A stretch of 10,129 bases of DNA from positions 1 to 10,129 of the forward strand of contig PEYS01000051.1 in assembly GCA_002763335.1 (NCBI GenBank). Reading direction: 5' to 3'. Made by a program: the position numbers and the translations under genes. The stretch is from Candidatus Woesearchaeota archaeon CG08_land_8_20_14_0_20_47_9 (lineage in GTDB: Archaea; Nanobdellota; Nanobdellia; Woesearchaeales; CG1-02-47-18). Each line of letters begins with the position of its first letter. The stretch's first letter is position 1. This document shows, one piece after another, positions 1-6,190 of the stretch. The notes under the pieces are model-generated. The model had not been told where the DNA came from. It was given only the letters and a program-made list of their open reading frames with translations, and ran no database searches.

Positions 1-133
1 GGCTGGATTTTTCCGATAAGACAGAACAATAGTAAAAAGGAATATACTTCAGAACTGTACTCAGCACGATTTCATAATCGCATCTACTGCAATAGGCGGC
101 ATCATAATCAGAAGCTGCTCCTTGCTGTTGCAT
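1..133 (-). CDS. 5' end of a small cysteine-containing protein (partial, runs off the left edge)
   Basis: Reading the minus strand from an ATG at 133, the frame stays open for 44 codons to the edge of the window. The product begins MQQQGAASDYDAAYCSRCDY and continues with IPFYYC. The CxxC pair followed by another Cys suggests half of a zinc-ribbon or similar metal-binding knuckle, but the second half lies outside the window. A TATA-like element (TATATAAA on the minus strand, 157-150) lies close upstream, so the transcript would be nearly leaderless; the spacing of about 20 nt to the ATG is slightly short. The gene is divergent from the one at 209 and would share its promoter region. An open frame of only 44 codons can arise by chance, so this is a tentative call. 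No function can be assigned. Confidence 0.35.
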   Translation of the reverse strand, partial: MQQQGAASDYDAAYCSRCDYEIVLSTVLKYIPFYYCSVLSEKSS

Positions 134-147
134 CTGCGGGCCAGAAA

Positions 148-158
148 TATTTATATAG
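148..158. promoter_or_regulatory. Near-symmetrical TATA element between divergent genes
   Basis: The stretch TATTTATATAG reads as an archaeal TATA box in both directions: TTTATATA at 150-157 on plus and TATATAAA on minus. A plus-strand start about 26 nt downstream falls near 180, leaving a leader of roughly 30 nt before the ATG at 209. A minus-strand start falls near 127-133, at the ATG of the partial gene. Directly downstream on plus is a perfect 9-bp tandem repeat, AAGTGAAAT at 182-190 and 191-199, which could be an operator or simply sequence noise. Confidence 0.5.
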
Positions 159-208
159 TTGACTTAACAAATTTCAGAAAAAAGTGAAATAAGTGAAATC
201 AAAAGAGA

Positions 209-559
209 ATGAAAAAACTATTCGTATACGATCTCCCCCTTTATGATGATGTTGTAAAGGCCTTGAAGGAAAGGGGTTTCAGAGTAATGTCTTACTTGGG
301 TAAGGTTCCAATATCAGGAACGGTTACAGAAATTAATTGTGGAGAGCTTATTGAGAAAGGGGGCATGTATTTTAATCTTTATAAATCTAAGATTAATCTT
401 TATAAATCTAAGATAAAGGGTGAAATCGAAGAGGTTTCAGTATTAATTATAGAAGTTAGTGAAACTAAGGTTAACTGGTTGGATGGAATCCTAAAGAGTT
501 TGGGAATAAAGCTTACAAGAAGAAGCGACCTAGAAGAGGAAGTCAGGACAAGAGGGTAA
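209..559 (+). CDS. Hypothetical protein with an internal 7-residue duplication
   Basis: This is a 116-residue soluble protein that I do not recognise. It starts MKKLFVYDLPLYDDVVKALK, an N-terminal beta-strand plus amphipathic helix that loosely recalls small alpha/beta proteins, and it ends in a charged tail (RRSDLEEEVRTRG). No signal peptide or membrane segment is visible. Residues 56-62 and 63-69 are the same heptapeptide, NLYKSKI, encoded by a perfect 21-bp tandem repeat. The gene is visibly richer in A+T and in AAA, ATT and TTA codons than the genes to its right, which may mean recent acquisition or weak selection. A TATA box at 150-157 supports expression. The ribosome-binding site is weak (AAAGAGA just before the ATG). 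The frame is clean over 116 codons, so it is probably a real gene, but its role is unknown. Confidence 0.6.
   Translation: MKKLFVYDLPLYDDVVKALKERGFRVMSYLGKVPISGTVTEINCGELIEKGGMYFNLYKSKINLYKSKIKGEIEEVSVLIIEVSETKVNWLDGILKSLGIKLTRRSDLEEEVRTRG
372..413 (+). repeat. Perfect 21-bp tandem duplication inside a coding region
   Basis: Two identical 21-bp units abut at 372-392 and 393-413, each beginning TTAATCTTTATAAATC. Since 21 is a multiple of three the reading frame is kept and seven residues are duplicated. The perfect identity indicates a recent slippage or duplication event. Confidence 0.95.
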
Positions 560-750
560 ATGCCAAAAGCCAGCCACTATAGGCGCATAAGGGGCATGTT
601 CTCTCCTCTGTGCTGATCACTCGCTTCGCATTAGCGTTGCGAGCTTCTGACTGCCAAGTGGAAGTGACGTACAAGCCTTAGCCTCGCTATCACCCCATCA
701 GAATCTCGACTAACCGAAGCTTAAGCTGAGGTTAGGACGCCCTGATTTCC
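560..750. other. Non-coding interval with nested inverted repeats; possible structured RNA
   Basis: There is no convincing gene between 560 and 806. The only frame touching the previous stop is an 18-codon ORF at 560-616 (TAAATG overlap, GAGGG just before it), probably meaningless. Several complementary segments nest around one centre: CCACT (574-578) with AGTGG (657-661), GGCA (593-596) with TGCC (652-655), and CTCGC (620-624) with GCGAG (639-643), the last continuing through a TT/TT mismatch into CGC/GCG and an ATTA loop. A second hairpin follows at 710-735. The segment looks richer in G+C than the flanking AT-rich DNA. This could be an unidentified structured RNA on either strand. I see no tRNA T-arm, no convincing C/D boxes, and no SRP or RNase P RNA signature. 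Confidence 0.3.
710..735. repeat. Hairpin with tandem G-A mismatches, CTAACC/GGTTAG stem
   Basis: CTAACC (710-715) pairs with GGTTAG (730-735). Inside it, GA (716-717) faces GA (728-729), which in RNA can form tandem sheared G-A pairs. AGC/GCT then closes a TTAA loop. The DNA core AGCTTAAGCT is itself a perfect palindrome. The arrangement resembles a compact RNA stem-loop more than a U-tract terminator, since no T-run follows on plus. Confidence 0.55.
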
Positions 751-755
751 GAAAG

Positions 756-800
756 TAATTTAAGTATGTTAGTATTTAAAGAACTCTGTAAAGGGGTGAT
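756..800 (+). promoter_or_regulatory. Promoter and Shine-Dalgarno for the AT-hook/membrane protein gene
   Basis: TAATTTAA (756-763), preceded by the purine-rich CGAAAG, fits an archaeal BRE/TATA pair and predicts a start near 785-790. A second AT-rich box, TATTTAAA (773-780), would start transcription too late to include the ribosome site. GGGGTGAT at 793-800 is a strong Shine-Dalgarno sequence lying 6 nt before the ATG at 807. It directly abuts the in-frame TTG at 801, which favours the ATG as the start. Confidence 0.55.
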
Positions 801-806
801 TTGTTT

Positions 807-1364
807 ATGGTTGCTAAAAAGAGAGCGAAAACAGCCCGGAAGGGCACAAGGAAAAGGGGACGCCCAAAGGGGCCTGGGAAAAAGACGAGGACAGGTTCTG
901 CTGCTTCAAAGACAGCCTCTAGGCGTAAAATAATCCAAAGGGCAAAGGCAAAGCCGACCTTCGCAGTAAAGCACGCAGAGGCTGCGCTTGAGAGGAGGGT
1001 TGTTGAGGCTCCAAGGATGCAGCCTGAGCCTGGGGCAGTGAGGCTCGAAGAGGAGGCGAGGAAGATAGAACAAGAGGTCAGGAAGGACATCAAAGAACTG
1101 TCAATGCCAGGCATGAGAGCCAGGGCATCAGGCATATGCAAGAAGAGCAGGTTTGTTGCACTGATGCTTGCGTTGTTCCTCGGCCCATTCACCTGGCTCT
1201 ACACCTACAAGAAGGACTGGTGGAAATTCTGGACAGGCCTGATACTGGACACAATACTCTTAGCCAGCATTGTCCTTGCCCTCGGCATTGTAGCTGTATG
1301 GCTCTGGGCAATCGTGGATGTCCTTGTCAAGGACGACAACTGGTACAACAACTTTCCCTGTTAA
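807..1364 (+). CDS. Basic AT-hook protein with a C-terminal TM2-like membrane domain
   Basis: This is a 185-residue two-part protein. Residues 1-65 are very rich in Lys, Arg and Ala, like an H1-type tail, and include an AT-hook core (KRGRPKGPGKK around residues 16-26), a motif known to bind the minor groove of AT-rich DNA. Residues 80-98 are a charged, probably helical linker. Residues 112-185 are a membrane domain resembling TM2-family hairpins: a helix at about 116-133 (FVALMLALFLGPFTWLYTY), a basic/aromatic turn (KKDWWKFW), a hydrophobic segment at about 143-173, and an aromatic tail ending in Cys. The inferred role is a DNA- or RNA-binding tail anchored at the inner face of the membrane. 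The ATG at 807 is preferred to the TTG at 801 because of the Shine-Dalgarno at 793-800. Its stop overlaps the DP2 stop on the opposite strand by 4 bp. An alternative is that the basic tail contacts lipid or ribosome rather than DNA. Confidence 0.8.
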   Translation: MVAKKRAKTARKGTRKRGRPKGPGKKTRTGSAASKTASRRKIIQRAKAKPTFAVKHAEAALERRVVEAPRMQPEPGAVRLEEEARKIEQEVRKDIKELSMPGMRARASGICKKSRFVALMLALFLGPFTWLYTYKKDWWKFWTGLILDTILLASIVLALGIVAVWLWAIVDVLVKDDNWYNNFPC

Positions 1365-4300
1365 GCAGCTGCAAACCAGGCGCCAAGGCCCAGCTGCTTT
1401 TCCTTTTCTTTTCCGAAAACCTCTTCAACACGCTGCTTTGTAAGATCAAGGGACTGCTTAAGGTAAGCAGGAACATTATACCGTGATGCCAGACTTATAG
1501 CTGGCTCAAGGTACTTTACAACAGAGCCATCAGAGACTGTGAAGATCACCCTGCCGCCGCAGCCATCACACTTCCCTATAAGTGTAGGCCTTCTGAACTT
1601 GCGATTGCACTTAACGCAGCGAAACTGCTGGGTTGAGAACTTCCTGAGGTTGCCCTTTATGTCCTTAATAAAGTGTTTCTCAATAACAAGCCTTGCAACA
1701 TCGCCCTCATCAACAGCCCTTAGCTTCTCAGCCATTGTCATTTGTCCCTTGAGCTTGTCCTCCATAGAGGGGAGTAGCTTGTAGGCAGAGCATAAAACGC
1801 CGTTGTTAATATCACCTGTCTCATGCGTATAGCCAATACCCTCGTACTGCTGCGGTGTGCCTAGGTGATTGCCAAGCTGATCAACCTTAACATCATATGG
1901 CAGTTTATACTCTGCCGCAGCCTGATAGAGCTCAAGGGGATACCTCCATGCAATGTCAAGGCGGTGGACCATGTCATCAACCTCTGTAGGTATAAGCCTG
2001 CTTGTAAGCACGAGCGGGCTGTCCATTGTCCTTGAACCTCGTTTGTCAGGTAGGAACTGGCGCGAGAAGTTGAGCAGGGCATCCATAAGGAGCATGACGC
2101 AGGCCTCGTCACCATCAGCATCACGCCTCATGGCTGCGTGAAAGAGCGGATGTGCAAACATGCCCTGGGTCTTTGAAAAGCCTATGATGCGCCCAACAAT
2201 CCCTGCTGATATGTGCGGGGCAAGCCCTATAACAATATGGCCGATCAGGTCATCCTTCTTTCTAAGGTTGTAGTACGGTTTAAGCCTGTAGAGGCTCTTC
2301 AGCAGGTCATCAACAAAGCAGGCAACCCTGAACAGAACAGCGTCAGAGCTCTCATCTGCTGCGCCAAGGTTAGAGGGCAGGATAAGGTCCTGAGGCTTTA
2401 GCTCCAGAATCTGATCCTCGTTTTCAAGAGGGTTGCCATTTATATCAGCGTCATAGCCAAGCTCAACAAGTCGCTTAATAGGTGTCTCCACCTCACTCTG
2501 CTTAAAGTGGGTTATCGGCACCTCAGTCATGTCATACCTTGTAGTACCATCCTTATTAACAGCTATCTCATTCTTGGCCCTCAGAACACCCTTAACGAGG
2601 TGCTCAGGCACATGGGTCTTGTTTGATGTCCCTCTGACACCCTTAACAAGGCTTGGGGGAGGGACTTTACTCAGCTTAAGCGCGTGCTCATAGTAATGCT
2701 TAACATCAATGGATTGCTTTCTAAACATCTGCGGGTCATGGCTGCATTCCTTATCAATTGCGCCGCAGTACCTACAGTAGTAGAGCTGCCTTGTTCTGCT
2801 GCCACAGAGCTCGCAGGTTGGATAAAGGGTCTCGCGGTTACAGCTAAGGCACCTCCTTATCGGAAAGTCAGCTGTCACATGACCTGCCTCAATCGCGCTC
2901 TGAAAGCACCTCAAGCGGCCACCCTCTTCACCCACTGGAAACAGTACTTGTGGGGAGCCTGTGAGCCTCCTCATCTTGGCCTTCTCAGGCCTGCCCATCC
3001 TAGCCCCGATAAATGTGCCTGACTTATCACGCAGGGTTATGCCTGATACTCCACTTAACACCACATTAAGGGGCCTGTCTTTTCCTGAAATAGAAATAGC
3101 CTCCTTGGCTGATGTTTTAAGCCCATCATCATCTGCATTTAGGCCGAGGCTTGTAACAAGGGCTGCGGCGTCGTCATCAAATACAACAACAAACTCCTTT
3201 GATGCAACCCTGTGAGGCAGACCTATAAGCTCAAGAGAGCGCTTTTGGCCTTCAAATCCCTTGAGAGGCAGAATCAGCTTTCTTATGCCCCCTCCTTCCA
3301 GCTCTATCTTAGCCCTGCCAAGCCACTCAACTAATGCCAATAGCTGCTCCTTAGTGAGGGCATTCCAGTGATATGTATACCTTGGATGCATGGGCAGATT
3401 CAGCATCTGTGAAACTGAGAGGGCATTGCTGAAGCCCGGGGGAGAGCCGCTGAGTACCAATGCTGCTGCATCGCTGCTTATGCCTGTCCTTGTTGCAAGC
3501 CCCTCCTTGCCTGCCCCTTTTCCCAGGGCAGCCTCAACCTCGCGAAGATACCACTCCTCACAGTAACCTGCAGGGACAAGAACATGGGATCTGTCAAAGA
3601 AATCACCATAACTGAAGAGTATGTCTCCAAGGTATATTATCTCAGCAATCTGCTTTGCAAGCTGCCTTGCCTCAGCAGGGTTCTCAAGCCTAAGAACAGA
3701 GCCGTCATCCAGCTTGACAATAGGAGGCTCTATGCTGTCAACAGACGTCACAGCAGCAGCCTTTCCAGGGCGCTCTGTCTTGAGCTGAGTGCCAATTGCA
3801 ATGTACTTGTCAAGCACAACCATTGTACTGGGGTGAATGCCTGCAGCAGAGTAGCCTGTTGTCCTTGCCCTTCCATACCTAAGCCTAAAACCGCCATGCC
3901 TCAGGGGGTAGGTAAGCACAGGCCTCCCTGCAACGAGATCAGTAATGTAGGTGAAATCCGGGCTTATTCCCTTTTTGTGAGCAGCATCATCAGGCTTCTT
4001 CTTGGACTTCTTCATCTTCTGAATCTCTAAAAAGCGTTCCATAAAGCCCCACTCAAGCCCAAAGTCATTGCCCCATTTGCTCAGAGGCCTCCAGAGCTTC
4101 GGCGCCTTAAGTGCAAGCATTGACATTACAAGGCACACGCCTCCTCGTATCCTGTTAGTCTCAACCCTTGGAAGGTCTTTGTAGTTGCTGACCTCAATCC
4201 TCTCAGTAGGGTCGCCTGTGACCTCAACAGGGATGTGTCTGACAAGAAAGCCTATCTCCTCAGGGCTCGGCCTGTACTGGAGGTTTGTGACGCGCTCATC

Positions 4301-4897
4301 ATAGTCTGCAAGCTCTGTAACATAGCGATTGACCTCAGCATCATCAGGGTCATAAGGCATGTAGCCCATCTTCACCCTCACGTAGTCTGTAATGATAACT
4401 GAGACTGAGGCAGCAGTGCCTCCTGCGCCGCGAACAGGGCCAGCATATGCTGCTGCCAGATACTCCTGGCCATCACGCCTCTTCTTAATGCGGAGCTCAA
4501 TAAAGCCCTCAAGGGGCGCAGCGACAATGCCGACAGTATGATACGCAAAGCCTGTTCTTATCCCAACCTCCATGGCCTCGCGCTTATCCTTGAATTTGCA
4601 GAACCTCTCATTTGCAACCTCCTCTGCAATGATGAGAGCGACCTCCCATGCAAGTGCTCCATACCTCTTTTCAAGCTCTTCTATGCGCTTGGGAACCCCT
4701 TTTCCCACAAGCTGAGGGGCAGCTACAGAGATAAGCCCCTCAACCCGCTCAGCCATATTCCTGGCAAGGGGTATGTCAACCCTCTCCTCAGGATCAAAGC
4801 CCTTTGAGCGGGCAGCCTCAGCAAGCTTATAGGCTCTAGATACCTCTGAGTCTATCGCTGCAAAATATGCCTCCATTGCCTTGCTTGCTTCTGGCAT
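1361..4897 (-). CDS. polC: DNA polymerase D (family D) large catalytic subunit DP2
   Basis: DP2 is the polymerase subunit of the archaeal replicative PolD heterodimer; the proofreading exonuclease subunit DP1 is not in this window. The protein has 1178 residues, close to the family's usual 1,100-1,270 without an intein. The catalytic aspartates are in RRDADGDEACVMLLMDALLN (D928 and D930 of the DGD core, matching the family's paired catalytic Asp). A multi-cysteine zinc region covers C683, C686, C695, C698, C708, C711 and C718. A C-terminal zinc module has C1094/C1097 and C1110/C1113. The tail QLGLGAWF (1168-1175) fits the PCNA-interacting consensus QxxLxxWF. The N-terminal KH-like and DPBB-containing regions follow family order. 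The intein insertion site often used near the DGD motif is empty. The ATG at 4897 has a strong ribosome site (GAGGGGGTG, 7 nt upstream). Identification is secure. Confidence 0.97.
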   Translation of the reverse strand: MPEASKAMEAYFAAIDSEVSRAYKLAEAARSKGFDPEERVDIPLARNMAERVEGLISVAAPQLVGKGVPKRIEELEKRYGALAWEVALIIAEEVANERFCKFKDKREAMEVGIRTGFAYHTVGIVAAPLEGFIELRIKKRRDGQEYLAAAYAGPVRGAGGTAASVSVIITDYVRVKMGYMPYDPDDAEVNRYVTELADYDERVTNLQYRPSPEEIGFLVRHIPVEVTGDPTERIEVSNYKDLPRVETNRIRGGVCLVMSMLALKAPKLWRPLSKWGNDFGLEWGFMERFLEIQKMKKSKKKPDDAAHKKGISPDFTYITDLVAGRPVLTYPLRHGGFRLRYGRARTTGYSAAGIHPSTMVVLDKYIAIGTQLKTERPGKAAAVTSVDSIEPPIVKLDDGSVLRLENPAEARQLAKQIAEIIYLGDILFSYGDFFDRSHVLVPAGYCEEWYLREVEAALGKGAGKEGLATRTGISSDAAALVLSGSPPGFSNALSVSQMLNLPMHPRYTYHWNALTKEQLLALVEWLGRAKIELEGGGIRKLILPLKGFEGQKRSLELIGLPHRVASKEFVVVFDDDAAALVTSLGLNADDDGLKTSAKEAISISGKDRPLNVVLSGVSGITLRDKSGTFIGARMGRPEKAKMRRLTGSPQVLFPVGEEGGRLRCFQSAIEAGHVTADFPIRRCLSCNRETLYPTCELCGSRTRQLYYCRYCGAIDKECSHDPQMFRKQSIDVKHYYEHALKLSKVPPPSLVKGVRGTSNKTHVPEHLVKGVLRAKNEIAVNKDGTTRYDMTEVPITHFKQSEVETPIKRLVELGYDADINGNPLENEDQILELKPQDLILPSNLGAADESSDAVLFRVACFVDDLLKSLYRLKPYYNLRKKDDLIGHIVIGLAPHISAGIVGRIIGFSKTQGMFAHPLFHAAMRRDADGDEACVMLLMDALLNFSRQFLPDKRGSRTMDSPLVLTSRLIPTEVDDMVHRLDIAWRYPLELYQAAAEYKLPYDVKVDQLGNHLGTPQQYEGIGYTHETGDINNGVLCSAYKLLPSMEDKLKGQMTMAEKLRAVDEGDVARLVIEKHFIKDIKGNLRKFSTQQFRCVKCNRKFRRPTLIGKCDGCGGRVIFTVSDGSVVKYLEPAISLASRYNVPAYLKQSLDLTKQRVEEVFGKEKEKQLGLGAWFAAA

Positions 4898-4932
4898 TTA
4901 ACAACACCCCCTCGCTGAAATGGCTGTTGGTA

Positions 4933-4983
4933 ATTAGTTTTTGGTGATTGGTGACTGAGCTCTTTTAAACACCAATAACTAAT
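4933..4983. repeat. 14-bp inverted repeat flanking the likely DP2 TATA box
   Basis: ATTAGTTTTTGGTG (4933-4946) and CACCAATAACTAAT (4970-4983) are inverted repeats matching at 13 of 14 positions. A second, 7-bp option (ATTGGTG 4947-4953) pairs with the same right arm. On the minus strand TTTAAAAG (4969-4962) is a plausible TATA box for DP2, giving a start near 4939 and a leader of about 42 nt with the ribosome site. The arms therefore bracket the TATA box and initiation site, as an operator would. The right arm begins just after the stop codon of the upstream gene, so a 3'-end hairpin is the alternative reading. Confidence 0.5.
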
Positions 4984-4985
4984 AT

Positions 4986-5591
4986 TTACTGGCTGGTTTG
5001 TGGCAGGAGATAATTATCCCCCTCCTTCCTGATCTGCCGGTTCCTCACAAAGAGCGGTAGGAAGTTTGAGAGCTGCGCAGCAGGAACACCCACCTCAGCT
5101 GATATCTGATCAAGGCTCTTAGGCCCCTTTCGCAGGGATAGTATAACAAGGTTGAGGAGGAGCCTGCGAGAGGTTTCATTTAATATCCTGCTCTCAGTCT
5201 TTGTGGTTTTTATGATCATATCCATGTTATGCAGCCTTGCAAGCACGTCATTCAGGAAGTTTGATAGCTCAACCTCCTGCACAGCAACCGTGCCCGGCTC
5301 AATTACCTCAATAGACGATGGCATATAGTCAAAACAGAAGTCCATCATGCTCCTTATGTCATCAAAGAGGAGCGTCAGCTCTGCAAAGCCAGAGTAAAAG
5401 GTTTTCTTCTTCTTGGTTTTAAAAACCCTCTTTTTAAGCAGCCTTGACGTTTCCAGGGTTTTTACCTGTTTAATCTCTGCAGCTATTGATTCGTCAACAA
5501 AACTGCGGGGCTTGCCTATAACCTCAACAATAACCCGGGCAATAACACTTCCTGGCTTCATCATAGCCTTAATCCTTGGTGTGATGCGCAT
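4986..5591 (-). CDS. Conserved archaeal protein with C-terminal winged helix, upstream of DP2
   Basis: This 201-residue protein resembles conserved uncharacterised archaeal proteins; I recognise the pattern (IKAMMKPGSVIARVIVEVIGKP near the start, FDYMPSSIEVIEP at 87-99) but know no assigned function. Visible parts are an N-terminal alpha/beta region (1-100), a helical segment likely to form a coiled coil (about 105-140, NFLNDVLARLHNMD), and a C-terminal winged-helix-like domain (about 143-198: helix, KGPKSLDQISAEVGVPAAQLSNFLP, then a wing ending GDNYLL). Such a layout suggests a nucleic-acid-binding or adaptor protein. It is not a typical small transcription factor, because the wHTH is C-terminal. 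TTTTTAAA on the minus strand (5622-5615) is centred 27 nt before the ATG, so the transcript is probably leaderless. It lies 88 nt upstream of DP2 on the same strand; a replication role is only guilt by association. Confidence 0.8.
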   Translation of the reverse strand: MRITPRIKAMMKPGSVIARVIVEVIGKPRSFVDESIAAEIKQVKTLETSRLLKKRVFKTKKKKTFYSGFAELTLLFDDIRSMMDFCFDYMPSSIEVIEPGTVAVQEVELSNFLNDVLARLHNMDMIIKTTKTESRILNETSRRLLLNLVILSLRKGPKSLDQISAEVGVPAAQLSNFLPLFVRNRQIRKEGDNYLLPQTSQ

Positions 5592-5614
5592 AGTTTAATG
5601 GCCATGAGTAGTGG

Positions 5615-5622
5615 TTTAAAAA
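5615..5622 (-). promoter_or_regulatory. TATA box for a leaderless transcript
   Basis: TTTTTAAA lies in the 37-nt gap between the two minus-strand genes, centred about 27 nt before the ATG at 5591, the standard archaeal TATA-to-start distance. No Shine-Dalgarno precedes that ATG, consistent with leaderless initiation. Confidence 0.5.
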
Positions 5623-5628
5623 GTTTAC

Positions 5629-6108
5629 TTAACAGTGGAAGACGTTCTTGCACGCATCCACCATCCTCCCAGCAGCGGTTTTAAAACAGTCAGTTTCGCA
5701 TATCTGAAACGTATAACCTGCTATTGAGGCAATCACAGGAATCGTCACACTTAGGAAAAAATCCCCCTGAGCTAGATAGGACATGACTGGTGTAATAATC
5801 GGAGCTGCCCTCAGGAGTCTGGCCAAGTATCTGACAAAACTTGCATGCACCCCATTGAGCCTGTCCTGTCTGCACTCAGAGATAACACAAACCAATTCAA
5901 CTATTCCATACATGCCGATGAGGTCACTTAAATAATAGTTGGCCATTGTAGCCCAATCTGCTTTTGATAGATTCACATACCCCTCTAAGGTCTTATACAG
6001 GTTTTTCAACGTAGAGGAGGCGACAAAGAGTTTATAGGCAAGGCCACCCCTTATCAGAATATCAAAATTCCGAGAGAGCTTCAACAGTATGTCTTCTAAA
6101 GCCATCAT
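5629..6108 (-). CDS. Hypothetical, probably membrane-associated, cysteine-rich protein
   Basis: This 159-residue protein has no family I can name with confidence. The first 60 residues are amphipathic helices with aromatic positions (FDILIRGGLAYKLFVASSTL). Residues 62-78 (DLIGMYGIVELVCVIS) and 102-135 (PIITPVMSYLAQ, then FFLSVTIPVIASIAGYTF) are hydrophobic enough for two or three membrane helices. Cysteines at 74, 79, 137, 141, 153 and 159 are unusual for so small a protein; the last four lie after the final hydrophobic segment and could form a metal site or disulfides. The tandem ATG start (MM) has a TTTTTATT-like TATA element about 29 nt upstream on the minus strand, so the gene is likely leaderless. 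It is divergent from the translin gene. Codon use resembles its neighbours, so I take it as real. Confidence 0.65.
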   Translation of the reverse strand: MMALEDILLKLSRNFDILIRGGLAYKLFVASSTLKNLYKTLEGYVNLSKADWATMANYYLSDLIGMYGIVELVCVISECRQDRLNGVHASFVRYLARLLRAAPIITPVMSYLAQGDFFLSVTIPVIASIAGYTFQICETDCFKTAAGRMVDACKNVFHC

Positions 6109-6132
6109 TTACTACCGGATGTTAATGAATCG

Positions 6133-6168
6133 CTAATAAAAACTTTGTTGTTAGTAAATATTTATAAA
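6133..6168. promoter_or_regulatory. Divergent promoter region for the translin gene and the membrane-protein gene
   Basis: The palindromic TTTATAAA at 6161-6168 is centred about 26-27 nt before the ATG at 6191, an ideal archaeal TATA position for a leaderless plus-strand transcript. On the minus strand TTTTTATTA (6142-6134) lies about 29 nt before the ATG at 6108. The two start sites are only about 80 bp apart. Confidence 0.55.
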
Positions 6169-6190
6169 TCAATGCTTGTCTACAGGTTAC

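Noticed and set aside
776..1192. A 138-codon minus-strand open frame opposite the AT-hook/TM2 gene
   Set aside because: Its product is low-complexity Ala/Ser/Leu antisense of a Lys/Arg-rich coding region. The plus frame has a strong ribosome site, a TATA box and recognisable domains.
3584..4030. Long plus-strand frames inside DP2 and GatA
   Set aside because: They are antisense shadows of strongly conserved genes, with no ribosome site and no recognisable domain.
1361..4897. Intein in DP2
   Set aside because: The protein has normal length and the DGD catalytic region is uninterrupted; no splicing motifs were seen.
6176..6190. TTG start for the translin-family protein
   Set aside because: It would lie upstream of the transcript start predicted from TTTATAAA at 6161-6168; the ATG at 6191 fits a leaderless message.
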